64,000 bases of DNA from Aedes albopictus (lineage: Eukaryota > Arthropoda > Insecta > Diptera > Culicidae), in NCBI RefSeq assembly GCF_035046485.1, contig NC_085137.1, positions 39,414,566-39,478,565 on the forward strand, written 5' to 3'. Below the pieces are notes generated by a model, which was not told the DNA's origin, did no database searches, and saw nothing but the letters and a program-made list of their open reading frames with translations. Positions 12,303 to 24,900 of this stretch are shown in pieces. Positions within the stretch are counted from its first letter, which is position 1; every line of letters starts with the position of its first letter. The position numbers and the translations under genes were made by a program.

Positions 12303-12649
12303 TAGCTTTCTACTAGGTCTATTGAAAAAAAAAATCATAATCAATACCTTTTTTACTTGCATTAAGTTTCAATATCCAGTAAATCAAAAAAATATTGCAT
12401 TTTTTTCTATTCACATCAATGTAAATAACAAATAATGGAAATAAATACCGGCTTCATTTCATAAGACATACATCTATTGGACGCAACAACTGCATCTGAG
12501 AAAGTGGTTTAGAAATCCTGCGTAAAGAATAATGTATTGTGTTTGCAAACAAAAATCAATTTTGCTCAAATGCTTCTCAAGACCAATAGTTTGCTGCTTG
12601 CTATAGGACACTGCTCGCTGCTAAGGTAGCAAAAGAAAAATTTTCTAAG

Positions 12650-13990
12650 TTTTTGGCATTACGGCATTATTCCAGGAGTTCCTTATATAGTTTCTACAGG
12701 ACTTCCTCGAAAAATTCATCCAACAATTTCTTAAGGAGCTCATCTAGGAGGAATTTCTCATTGTGTTCTTTATAGGTTTCCCTAACAGAAAAAGGATAAC
12801 ATTTCCACATGAATTTCTACTGGGAATCCCAGAAAAAGACTTCTGAAAACATTCCAAAAGGATCTGGAGGAATCTCAGAAGGAATCCCTGAAAGAACTTC
12901 CAGAAGAATTTCAGAAGGAATTCCTGGAACAATCTTGAAAGGAAAAAGAGAAATTTCAAAAGAAATTCCGTGAGGAGTACACGGACAATTTTAGATGAAG
13001 CTTTCGGAAAAATCTTGAATAAACTTCTGGAAGAATCTCAGAAGGAGATATTTGTAGATTGTCAGAAGGAACTCCTGGTTTAGTTTCTGAAGAAAGCATG
13101 GAAGATATAATTGAAAGAATCCCGTAAGGAATTCCTGAAGGAATCCCGAAAATAGCTTTTGGAGAATCACGGATGATTATCTGGATATAACTCCTGGTGA
13201 AATCTAAGAAAGAAAATCCAGGAGGAATTCCAGAAGCAATTGTGGGAGGAATCCGTAAAGGGATTCCTCGCAGAATTTTAACAGATCCGAATCCTGGATG
13301 GAGTAAATGGAGGGATGCCGGAAAAAGTTACTGGAGGAGTCGCTACAAAAAAATCCTGGATAAATCCTAGAAAAAAGTCCTCGAGGAATCCCAGAAGAAT
13401 CCTGGAAGGAATTCCTGAAGGAATCCAAAAAAAAACACCTGGAGGAATCCCAGAAGCAACTCCTGGGAGGGTTTTGAAAGAATGCCGGAGGGGTTACATG
13501 CCGAGATATTGGAATGAATATCTGAGTGAATTCCTGAAGGAAACCAAGAAGAAACTCTTGGAGGAATCCCGAAAGGAACTTCTTTAGGAAACACAGAAAG
13601 AAGTTCTGTAGGAATCTCAAAAGAAATTTCGGTTAAAATCCCTGTAGAGATGTCCAAAGAAACTGCTGGTGGAAGAGAGGAGAAGATGGATAAACTGTTA
13701 GGAAAACCCTTAAAAAAAACTCCTAGAGAAATCTCAGAAGTAGCTTTTAGAAGAATCTAAGAAGGAACTACAGAATGAATTATTTGAGGGATCTTTGAAG
13801 TAATCCCTGAAGGAATACAATAAGGAGGAATTTTCTAACGGAATCAGAAAGAAAATTCATGGAGAAATCCCAGAAGGAAGTGCTGAAGGAACTAAAAAGG
13901 GAGAAATTCTCAAAAATGGGAATCCCAAAAGAAACTTCTTGAGGAATTTCAAAATGAACTACTGTAAGAATTTTAGAAGAAACTCCTGCA
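12650..13990 (-). repeat. GGAATTCC degenerate array, block 3 (reverse orientation)
   Basis: The same family as block 1, read as GGAATCCCAGAAGGAATTC along the + strand, so it is inverted relative to blocks 1 and 2. There are no credible genes in it. Confidence 0.82.
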
Positions 13991-14501
13991 GGGTCCTTCG
14001 AATGTCGTGGTGAATTTTATTCAAATGAAACCAATTTGATATTCTTAGTAGATTTATTAGTGAGCAAACTAATATCTTCAGAAGAGCTTCTAGGCTAAAA
14101 AGAGGTATTGGGAGCATAAATTTCCTGTTCTTCGGCATCAAGCAGAACGATGGATGGTGTATTGAGTGACTCAATTCGAGTCATTAACTTTGGTGATAAT
14201 AATATCCACTGGTTGCACCTATGGTCTTGATGTCGGCGATCTGAACCTGGCAGTCGGCAATGTTTTCTTGTTATTGTGTTTTTTCATAAGATTTCAATAT
14301 TAACATACAAGTTAAAATTGAAATCAGAGCTAAGTTCGAGTTTTTTTTACATGAAAATTTTCTTGAGAGAGGGGGGGGGGGTGTTTAACAAGCTACGTCA
14401 TTTATAGAGGGGGGTTTCTGAATTTGTGACAAAATGCTGCGAGGGGGGAGGGGGGTATTAAAAATCGCTTAAAAAAAGCTACGTCATTTATGGACGCCCC
14501 C

Positions 14502-15818
14502 AAACCACATATACCTACGAACGCTAATCAACCGATAAAATTACCGTTATACTCAAGGTGGCGATTCAGAGAGTTCAGATCACACGACCTGCAACGTACG
14601 TTGAAGTCATGCCGCACCACCGTTACCACCCAATCTAATAGCGGTGGTGATTGCGCGCTTGCCCGCGCAAAATCAAATCAAAGATCGTGGAAACCGTGAA
14701 AATTAGCCTACCGTAAACAATATGAACGGCGTGGATTACGGCGGCGTGGCATGGTGAACAAAAGCAAACAAGGGGCCTCTAATAGGAAAATCGCTCTCAT
14801 TGAGTGGGTTGTTTGGTTGGTACCGATCCAGCGTAATTACGGTGCCATTACGGTATTATCGAATTAGTAAACTTGATATTGACACTTATGATGATGGCAT
14901 TAAAATTGACAGTGAAAAAGTGGTGTGTCAGGTGCAATGTCGGCTGGCTCTGGCTCGTCCAGGGTTGGATGGTTTCTCAATTTTCTACGTAGGGCTTTGG
15001 TCGTCGGTCAGAAAGGAATGACAACAAAAGGTTCGATTGTATGAAGCAGTGTAGGGCCTGGTTGAAAAAGGAAATGCCCGGCAGGCATCGATGCACTTGG
15101 ATGTATTGTATCGCGCTCGAGTGGAATAAGCAATCAGCGCTTTTAGCCGCAAGGGTTCACCTGAATTCAGTGCGCGCTGGATTCGCTCGTCACCACTTGT
15201 CAACGGGTGTGATGTGTGTATGATATAACGCCTTATGGGGTGGAATAATTAACTATTATGGCAACAGTTTGTTTGTTTGGTCGGCTTTTTTGTGTCCAGT
15301 TTGGTAGGAATGTCAGTGAGCCACGACGTGACAATGACCCTATTTCGAGGAGGATTCACCGTCGTGATTGATTCGCATGATTTTGGGCATTTGACTTGTG
15401 ATGGGAAATATAGCTTTGTATTTCAAGAATTCTCAATTCCACAAGCATTAGAACAGAAGGTTTCTTTAAAATATGATCATCTTGATAGATGATTGAAAGG
15501 TGGAAATAGTACTTTGATGAACACCGAACAAGCGCAGAAAACATAGATTCCGAGGAATCAGACGGACGCTCCAATCAAAGCTTCGATAAATGAAGTAAAA
15601 GATACTTCTTAATAGCTTAAAAAATGCCATGATTTCACTATAAAATTCCTCCATAAAATGTGTCTTTAAACAGTTGATTACGGTTCATTATCAGAGCTCT
15701 ACCAGTACCTCCAACCATCTTAAGGATTTTTGGGAATGTTCAAATTCCTTCATGCAGAATGACATAATCAGATTAAGTTATCACCAGCGTCCTTACCGAT
15801 TCCATTCTCTTTTCCCAG
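14502..15818. other. Apparently single-copy region upstream of the NimA EMI exon
   Basis: This 1.3 kb shows no repeat that I recognise. It has balanced composition and short frames (14800-15021, 15277-15492), none with signal-peptide character or a splice phase suited to the exon at 15819. It could contain regulatory sequence or belong to the intron before that exon. Confidence 0.3.
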
Positions 15819-15945
15819 CTACACCGAGCTCGAGATAGTGCCCCGCAACCAGACCGTTCAGGTGCTGACCAGAGAATGGTGCATGGAGATCCCATTTCGC
15901 TGTACCACCTACCGGCCGGAGATCAAGGAAGTCTACGTGAAACAG
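15819..15945 (+). CDS. NimA: NimA exon: second half of EMI domain
   Basis: A 127-bp exon with a strong polypyrimidine acceptor (ttctcttttcccag, ending 15818) and donor gttcgt at 15946. One leading base completes a split codon, then 42 codons run to phase 0. It carries WCMEIPFRCTTYRPE, the Cys and aromatic pattern of the EMI domain that precedes CCxGY in NimA and Draper. It is short and has no ATG, so it would be missed by an ORF scan. The next exon is about 19.8 kb away. Confidence 0.8.
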
Positions 15946-18900
15946 GTTCGTATCTATGATTAAGATTGTTTCTTGTAACTCTGAATGGAGCACGAGTCAA
16001 AGCCTGACGTGATCCGATTGCAGCAGTAGTGACCGCACGATGTAAAAAAAAACAACCTCGGCGTGCAGTTGGTGGACGGGATAAGTAGGGTATGCCCACA
16101 GATAACGTCGTCAGACAAGTGGGCTTTTTTGAAATTTAACCGACTCTGGTGGTTTCTGTCTCTGTCCGATGCAGCAAAACGGATCACGTAATCGGGATTT
16201 GGGTGTGAACATTTAGGTGGACATTGAAATAGAAGCTGTAGTCGAAAGGTGTCTCAATGCTGACAGGTGTGTCTTGCATGATGTAAAAAGATACTTCTTA
16301 GTGTTGAGCAATTCCACAGTTTTTAACTGGGAGCTTCCTCTGCCAATGATCATTTTGCATGTGTATATCGTGTGACAGGCACGAAAATCCTTTGTGCCCA
16401 AGGAAGTCAAAGAAAATTTCCTTTGCGAAAAGGTCCTAGACCGATCGGGAATCGAACCCGTCACTCTCAGCATGGTCATGAGGGTTCTTCATGACTAATT
16501 AATGGCTAAATAACAAAAGACCAACACGACGTGATGCATGGCAACCTTCAATCAATGTCAAACTGCAATGGCAAATATATGTGCATGGCTAATGGACTCT
16601 TTGTACGCTGGATACTTCCAAGATTTCGAAACAAAGATCTCGAAATTAACATTGCATCCATAGCGTATCTTTCTTTAGCGTGGTTGAAAGGATAATAACC
16701 TAACAATAATTTTAATTAATAATTTATAAAGCACAAACACGGAAAGCAGTTGGGCCCACTCTCTCAATGCCGATTGAGCAATTGTCTTGCTTTTTGATGC
16801 GATAATTGGAATGCGTCTCAATTGAAAACCAATTACAGGAAATGTGTTGCGACGAAGTAGGTATTGCATTTCAATGTCGCATTGACATTTTTCATTAAGC
16901 TTGAGAATGGATGAATCGTAATTTCCAAACATTGGTTTTTCCTGTTTTTGAAAATTTAGACTCACGTTAAAATAACTATTAAATACTGTTGGAAGTCCAC
17001 AAGATATACTAAAACTTCTTTTTGTGCAAGTTTATATTATGCACTTTCAATTTATGCACCTTTTTCTATGCCTTGCTCAAAAAGAGGAAGGGCTTACCTT
17101 ACCTTACCGGTCAGACTACAGCCTGAGTTACTCTGCTGTACATAGGAGTCGTCTCCATTCTGCCCGGTCCATGGCTGTTAGACTCCAGTTCCGCACTCTG
17201 CGTAGGGTCCGCAGATCGTCCTCCACTTGGTCGACCCACCTAGCTCGCTGCGCTCCAAGTCTTCTTGTACCGGTCGGATGACTCTCGAGAACCATTTTAG
17301 TCGGGTTGCTATCCGACATCCTGATGACGTAACCCGCCCGCCGTAGCCTCCCGATTTTCGCGGTGTGGACGATGGTTGGTTCTCTCAGCAGCTAATGCAG
17401 TTCGTAGTTCATTCGCCTTCTCCAAGTCCCGTCTTCAATCTGCACTCCACGCGCCGTAGAAGGTACGCAGCATCTTCCGTTCGCAAACTCCAAGAGCGCG
17501 TTGGTTAGCGTGGTTCAAAAAATCGTTTTTGCTCCACACCGCTTATTCGATTCCTAACCAGATTATATGCCTTCTCCTAAAATTTGGGTTCATTTGGTTG
17601 AAAATTGAGACTGCACAAGCCCATCAAAGTTTGTATGAGAATTACTATGGGAAAATGATGTTTTTCATTCAATCGACCGTAGCATTTCCCCAAGTTCCTT
17701 AGTGGGTTAGTCGACCCTTGGTAATCCTAGGCTACTCTATCAGCTACAACTTTGCCGAAGACCGCATTCAAATCGGACGCCTCATTAATTAGTTATCGAT
17801 TTGTATCCAACTGGGCAAACTTTAGCTATGATCCTCCAGCTTCCCAGCAGGCAACATTGCTGCATATGGCGTCAAAGATAGCACACTGAAATCATGGCTA
17901 CTATGTTCCACTGCAGAATGCAGTGATGCCCACCGAATAGTTTAACCATCATGAGTAAAGATTTCGATTCTGGATAAAAATCGGTAACTAATTAATGAGG
18001 CGTCCGATTTGAATGCGGTCTTCGGCAAAGTTGTAACTGATAGAGTAGCCTAGTATTACCAAGGGTCGACTAACCCATTAGGGCACTTGGGGAAATGCTG
18101 CGGTTGATTGAATGAAAAAAGTCGTTTTCCCATAGTAATTCCCATACAAACTTTGACGGGCTTGTGCAGTCTCAATTTTCAACCAAATGAGCTCAAATTT
18201 TGTGAGAAGGCATATAATCTGGTTAGGAATCGAATAAGCGGTGTGGAGCAAAAACGATTTTTTGAACCACGCTAGCGTTGGTCCTTTGGACGTGAAATCC
18301 ATCCCAAGTAACAACTATACTTTTGTGGCAATCCTGAAGTAATTTCTAAGATTGAATAATAAAACTTAGCTATAAAGCTCTTTGTTCTGTAAATTCGAGA
18401 TAAAATAGGTATAAACTATCCATAAGACTAATCTGGCCCACTCTTCAGGAGATCTTCAAGACTGGTTTTGAAGACTGCTTTGAAACTAGTTGTATTAATG
18501 TACTAACACTGATGATTGGTTATAAGAACTTCATAAAACTTTAACAAGAATAGCTTGAAGCATGTTGATCTTTTAGCTGTCTTTCTCGAAAATGCTAATA
18601 GTGCATGATAAATGAAATCTTTTACCTCAGCATTATGCAGATGCGAACTAGTTTTATTTCATGGATGAAATGTTAATTGAACTGCGATTTAATTTTCATC
18701 AAATTGAAATGGCTAATGCATCAAAATTGCCTGACAGATCATTGATGACAGGGAATCAAAATTTTCCGTGCCATACCCACTTTGTCGTTGATATGCCACC
18801 CAAAACATACGAAAATAACAAAGCGCCTCAAAAATAATATCATTCATTATTATACGAAGACATAAATTTCCTGTAAACACAAAAGCCTACGCCACTTTTT

Positions 18901-21900
18901 CAATTCTTTCTAAACATGGCTGCCGTTCCAGGCGAACAAAACTCATGCAGCCGCCATCAATTGTTATTACCTTTAATCCAAACCACCTCAAAACAATGAT
19001 GGAACCAAGTCACCTTGCATGAAATCCACAGCATTTATTGAAGATTGTTTTTACTAGTGATGATCTTAAGGCAGATTTGTTCGTCTTAAATGAAACTTAT
19101 TCGTTTTATTCAAGAGTAACAGCTTTTGACAATTGTTTGTTTACCTTTTTGGAGCTAGAAAGTTGTTTCTGTACATTTTGCTTCAGGAACTGCCTATTCT
19201 ATTATAATTTCGTCTATTTAATAAGTGCATTTCTAAAACTTACTAGTACATATTACACTATTTAGCATACGCACGAGAAGAGTCACAGTAAGTACCCATT
19301 TTAGTTTCGATTCAAGCTGCTGTGGCCTGTGTGAGTAACTGGCTGAAGGTTGGACGACCTCAGCAAGCTACTCGCATTTTTGATTGGCTATAAAATGAAT
19401 ATTTCGTCGATATGATTACTTTTGAGCACCAAAACGGCAAAATTAACAGTGAGCAAAAATGTTTGAGTGTTTATATTTGCATAAAAAAGCCAATTTATTG
19501 CATAATTTATTATTTGAATTATTAAGATTTTATTACTCCGCTCAGTTCTTGTTCTAGTGGCTAGTGGCTCTAGCTCAAGAATTGAAAGCTTTAAGAAGTT
19601 TTTAAAGGAGAATAACTCAGATGAATTGTACTTGAATAAACGAAGCATAAACTTTTAATAAAGTTTGTTGATGTAATGTGTTGAAAATAACTTCAAATAC
19701 GTCTTAAAACTCATAATAAGATCAAATGCCTTAGGGAACAAAGTTGTTTTATGCGGAGTTTTCAAAATTAACTTGAAGGAAACTTAAAAACCGCATACGA
19801 ACGGAGATTATTTTCACTTGATAAAAACAACTATAAATGTTTCATGAATTCTTCATGCTATGATAAAGCTTCCATAAAAATAAACAAATCTAAAAGGAAT
19901 TTAAATTGTTACTTGGGCATGCTTCGTGCCCATAGAGGACAGCATTTTGTAGGTAGTTAACTTCGTGTGACGGCGAACTTTGTTCGATCGTAGAGTTCTG
20001 CGGAGTCCAAAGTAAGCTCCATTTCCTGCCAAAATGCGCCTCTCAATTTCTCTGCTGGTGTTGTTGTCGGTAATCACCAGTGAGCCCAAGTACACGAATT
20101 CTTTAACCGCCTCGATTGCATCACCGACGATTTAGTCGGATGTACGTTTCAGCCATCGTCTCACATTTGCGAGCTATAATATCTATAAGGTACCCCGGGG
20201 CAAGTGGGACCTAAAAAAATGCTAATTTGGTTTTGTCATGCCAAAAGCTTCAGAACACAAATTCTTTAATAATTCCAAAGGACCCAAAAGACGTTGTTGG
20301 TATATTTGTACTTATTACCATGCATTAAAATAGTTTCAAATTTTTTACATTTCATATATTATGCATATAATGAAAAGTGTGGCAGATCTTCATTTGCTGC
20401 GTTTCACGGGGCAAGTGGGACCTATTCAGAGTTTTTGGTCAAAGGGCTTAATATAAGTTGCAACAAATAAGGTAACATAAATCATAAATCTCTTATATGA
20501 ATGACTATGTTTAGAGATTAAAATAAGAAGAAGTTTGTGGTATCATGCATATATTACGTAACACATAACAAATCACTGGGGGAAATTGCATCAACTCTAG
20601 CAGCTCATGCAAAATAAAATGATTTTTTTTATACAAAAAGCGCCGTAAAGTGAAGAGACAAAAGATTTCGAAACTTGGTCTCTATATTATATAGTTGATG
20701 ATTCTCACCAATAGTAAATCTGGGGTTTCGAAATTTTCAGTAATATCTTTTCCCTTACACAATCTTACGATCATTAAATAATGTTTTTTTTAATCATGAA
20801 TTTTGAAAAAGGCCATTTCCCTATTTTAATTTTTTATGGGCGGTTCCCGAATGCTCAGAAGAATGCATTATGCAGCGTTAAGTGAAAAAAATGAAAGATA
20901 TTTAGAGAAAAACATAAAAAAATACATGCTTTTGATTTTTTTTTGTTTTACCCAAGGTTTTATCATTTTTAACAAGAATTTCATCATCTAAATAGAGGTA
21001 ATAAAGTATAATTCAACAGTAGATTACTTAACGCGTCAATTTTTATTGACTTTCGAGCTAATTTCATCTTAGGCTGGACAAGGCGAGATGAACCCATACA
21101 ATTGTGTTTGCTTATTCTCATAGATCCCACTTGCCCCAGATAGCGAAATGCACTGGGGCAAGTGAGAGAAGTAAACTAAAGGTAATAAATAAAAATAAAA
21201 TACAACTTTTTCGGTTGAAATCATTTGAATGAACTCCAACTACTATCCTGAAACCAAAAAAAGTATTTGTAGAATAACAAATCTATTTTTAAACGATGAA
21301 TGTAGTAGAGCACGTCAATCTTACCTAGTGAATTGAAAATTACATATGAACAACAATAACGTATATGGTCTCTTTATGGTTGAAACAATAACATTTTTTG
21401 TATTCAAAGTATCCGTAGGTGTGATACCTATGTTTTCCATGAAGAATATTAGTCTTAAAAATAAATAATAAAAAAAATACTAGCTATAGGTCTCACTTGC
21501 CTCCGATTCTCACTTGCCCCGGGGTACCTTATCACCAGCGAAACCAAGCAGCTGAACGAACATCGTGAAAAACGTTCCACTCGGGTTTATCCCCGCTCTC
21601 CTTATTACACCTTCTAACACAATGTTGAACAGCAAGCACGAAAGACTATCACCTTGCCGTAACCCTCTGCGAGATTCGAAGGGACTCGAGAATGTCCTTG
21701 TTACTCAAACTACGCACATCACTCGATCCATCATCACCTCGATCAATCGAATCAGTTTATCCGGGAATCCATATTCGTGCATTATCTGCCATAGCTGGTC
21801 TCGATCGATTGTATCACACGCCGATTTGAAATCGATGAACAAGTGATGTGCGGGCACGTTGTATTCATGTCAATTGATTTGAAATTAACTAAGTTACAGC

Positions 21901-24900
21901 GGACAAGTGCCCGAAATACCAGCCACTGCCCATGTGATTCGGTACCCTAGTACTAGTATGCGTAAGAAAATGAAATAATGGCTATGGCACCGGTGGCCAG
22001 GGGGCGTTTAGATGGGAGAGCAAAGGAGGTTTGCAAGGGCATTTAAGGGGGTCTCATGGATTTCAGTGGGTTACCAGGAGACTAAAAGCTGTTTCAAGAG
22101 GGTTTCCCCGAGCAGAGGGGAATATCAAATTAATAACTACGAAATTACAAAACCTGTTTTTATATCTCGTTTTGTTATTATTGTATTATCAAGGCATTAC
22201 GTTTCCATAACATGTTTTGTTCGACAATCTTATTTTGTTATGACCAAGATATTGGTATACAGCCATTAAATAACATTTCAATATTACATTTTGTTGTGGA
22301 ACAAGTTTGATTATTATTGTAATGTTGAGAGTGTACAAATACTTTATTCTATTGGTATCAAAACTAAAAAAAGTTTTGAAATAAATCCTACGTCATTCAA
22401 CAACGTTATTTACAGTATTTCGCGAGTTATGCTTACGGCATCACATTTGATAAGAGGTGTGGTATATTACGTGATATGGAGGTGCTGTAATGTGTAACAA
22501 ACCAAGTCCCTGCTGGGCGTCGCGAGGTTTGAAATTGAGTTGTAGCTGAAAAGTTCCCAAAATATCAGCCACTGCCCAAGTGGCACAGCAACCTACATAC
22601 ATCAAAACGAGAAGATAGCAGACGATATTGAAGGTGGGGTTTGAAAGGGACGTTCCAGATTCCGCCTTTGACATGAGAATTTCAATGATAAAAATGTCAA
22701 ACTTATTGAGTAAACTTGTTTGAACGAAGCTAATACAGACAGCTGAATCCAAAATTGTAGATGGTTTTGAATGGGATTTTTCAGAAATATTTTATATTTT
22801 CACATGTTTTCTCTCTCGTTCCAGAGGATGAAGTCGGATCTACCTATTTGTGTGAATAGTTGAAAATACGCCTATGAGGGAAGAGAGAAACTGAAGTTCG
22901 CAATGATTGTTCCGCCATTGCCACATGCTGGTCTAAATATGTATAGCATTCTCAGCGAACACGAAGTCATATATGGTGTTGAAAAGGATGCGAATGTGGA
23001 GGCCATATGCGTACATGCTTTCATTTAACCACGGGGTAAGTGTACGCATATCGCCTCCACTTTAGCATCCTATTCAACAGCATGTGCGATTGTTTGATAT
23101 CATAACTAATTTTGCTTTCGGGATGTTATCAATAACTCCTTAATATCAAAATTTGTTATTGAAATATTTCCCAAATTCACTGTTATTAAGTTGTTATTGA
23201 CACAAACAAAACAAGTTAGTAAATTGATTTTCCAGGAACAAATTTTTGTTATGTGACTTGTTATTTTGCCGCTTATGACAGACAAGTTTATAACTCAATA
23301 TGTTATGTTAATAACATAAAAATAACTAATTCCATTATGCAGTTATTTTTCCAAAACAACGCATTTTGTTATGCTGTTGTTATTCTCTTCTGCTCGGGTC
23401 AGGGTTCTCTCAGAGGGCTTCAGGTGGTTGCAGGTCTCGGGGGTTTCAGGGGGTTCCCGTGGAGTTCCAGTGGAGTTCCAGCGAGTCTTAAGGGTATTTC
23501 AGAGGTCCAAATGGGTTTCAGGCGGGTATTCTTCTTCTTCTTCTTAATGGCTCTACGTCCCCACTGAGACTTGGCCTGCCTCGCTTCAACTTAGCGTTCT
23601 TTTAGCACTTCCACAGTTTTTAATTAATTAATTGAAGGGCTTCCTTTATTGCATGAATTTGTATATTGTGAGGCAAGAACAATGATACACTATGCCCAGG
23701 GAGTCGAGAAAATTTTCCCGACCGGAACGGGAATCGAACCCGCCGTCTCCGGATTGGCGATCCATAGCCTTAACCACTAGGCTAACTGGAGACCCCAGGC
23801 GAGTATCTGGAGGTCACTTTGGCGTTTCAGGGCGTTTCCGGGGCGTATTCGGTTCGGATACCTAAGGGAGTTTTTCGAAGGAATTGTAGAGAGTTTTGAA
23901 GAGTATTTTCGTCGGATTTCAGAGGCGTTACAGGTGCGTTTTCGGTGGTTTTGGAGGGTCTCGTTACATGAGGTCGGAAGGGTATTTCAGGGGGATTTCG
24001 AAAGCATGTCAGGCAGTTGCAGAGCATTTTCGGTGGTTTTCAGAGGCGTTCCGCAGACGTTTTCGGGGGTTTCCGAGGTCTCAGGTTGGATATTGTTTTC
24101 AGGAAAAATACATTGAAAGAACCAAATTGTATTTTTATGCAAATATATTAGTTTTTTACGTTTTCATGGTCTTGGGACCAAAAGTATATTTTTATCAAAA
24201 AACTCAGAAAATTTGGCGTAACATATCGAAAAATTAAAGATGCATATTTTCAGTTATTGAGATATTATTTTATGAGAATAGAGAGTCAAATATTTTAATA
24301 CTAACTACTATAAAATCGTCTGATCTTTTAAACTATGCATTGTATTGCTTTTTTGAGTGCTTCTTCGTGTTTTTTCGACTCATTTTAGCGTTCAAAACAA
24401 CTGTACAAAATTTTGGAGCGATTTTATGCGTCCACGTATTCCGCATTGTGATTTAAATTTGTATGGGATTTAAAAAGGGAAAACGTTATTTTTTGCATTT
24501 TTCTCATTAGTTGATTTTTTTGTATTAAACCATGTAACTGATGACGTGGGCCATGCACAAATTACGTCACGTTTTAAGTGGGGGGGGGGTTGCATAACGT
24601 GACGACCCATGCAAAAATTATTAAGGTCTCATACAAAAAGTGTGACATAGATGGGAGGGGGGGGTTGAAAATGGTTGATTTTTGCGTGACATAATTTGTG
24701 TATCATCCCTTAGAGTTAAGTCTAGGACTTGCTTAAAAATTTTGCCCAAGACAGTGATGCTTAAGTTATATTGTGTTTTCAGTTCAGAACCGAAATAGCG
24801 CATTCTCTATCTTTTACTTCCGGTGCCTTTGCCTTGCGTTAAACACAATGTCGGAAGTGGGGCGCTGTATTGTACACCTGATACTAGGCAAGCTAGGCTA

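Larger units (their letters stand above)
11828..14501. mobile_element. GGGGTCGTCCATAAATGACG TIR element
   Basis: The left end GGGGTCGTCCATAAATGACG (11828) and the right end CGTCATTTATGGACGCCCCC (14501) are inverted. G-rich runs and a GTGACG motif follow each end. A TA MITE is nested at 11933-12302 and a GGAATTCC-type array fills 12650-13990. The 10136-11827 stretch before it holds no recognisable gene. Confidence 0.7.
17091..21870 (-). mobile_element. Antisense RTE-clade LINE fragment broken by three insertions
   Basis: Segments of one degraded RTE copy lie in order on the minus strand: 17091-17505, 18275-18302, 19918-20187 and 21532-21870. Minus-strand reading gives RARWVDQVEDDLRTL (C-terminus), then YLGSLVITDNNTSREIERR, and the RT motif B region further right. 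A tandem ttacc tail at 17091-17107 marks its 3' end. The three interrupting blocks each have their own inverted termini and target duplications. The sequence differs clearly from the RTE copy at 58659, so it is an older or different family. Confidence 0.85.

Noticed and set aside
14800..15021. NimA signal-peptide exon
   Set aside because: The frame lacks a hydrophobic signal peptide and does not end with the two-base phase needed to join 15819.
23700..23797. Functional tRNA gene on the minus strand
   Set aside because: A and B boxes are present, but the acceptor stem does not close and a SINE body follows; the same holds for the heads at 32300, 38120, 41840 and 49720.
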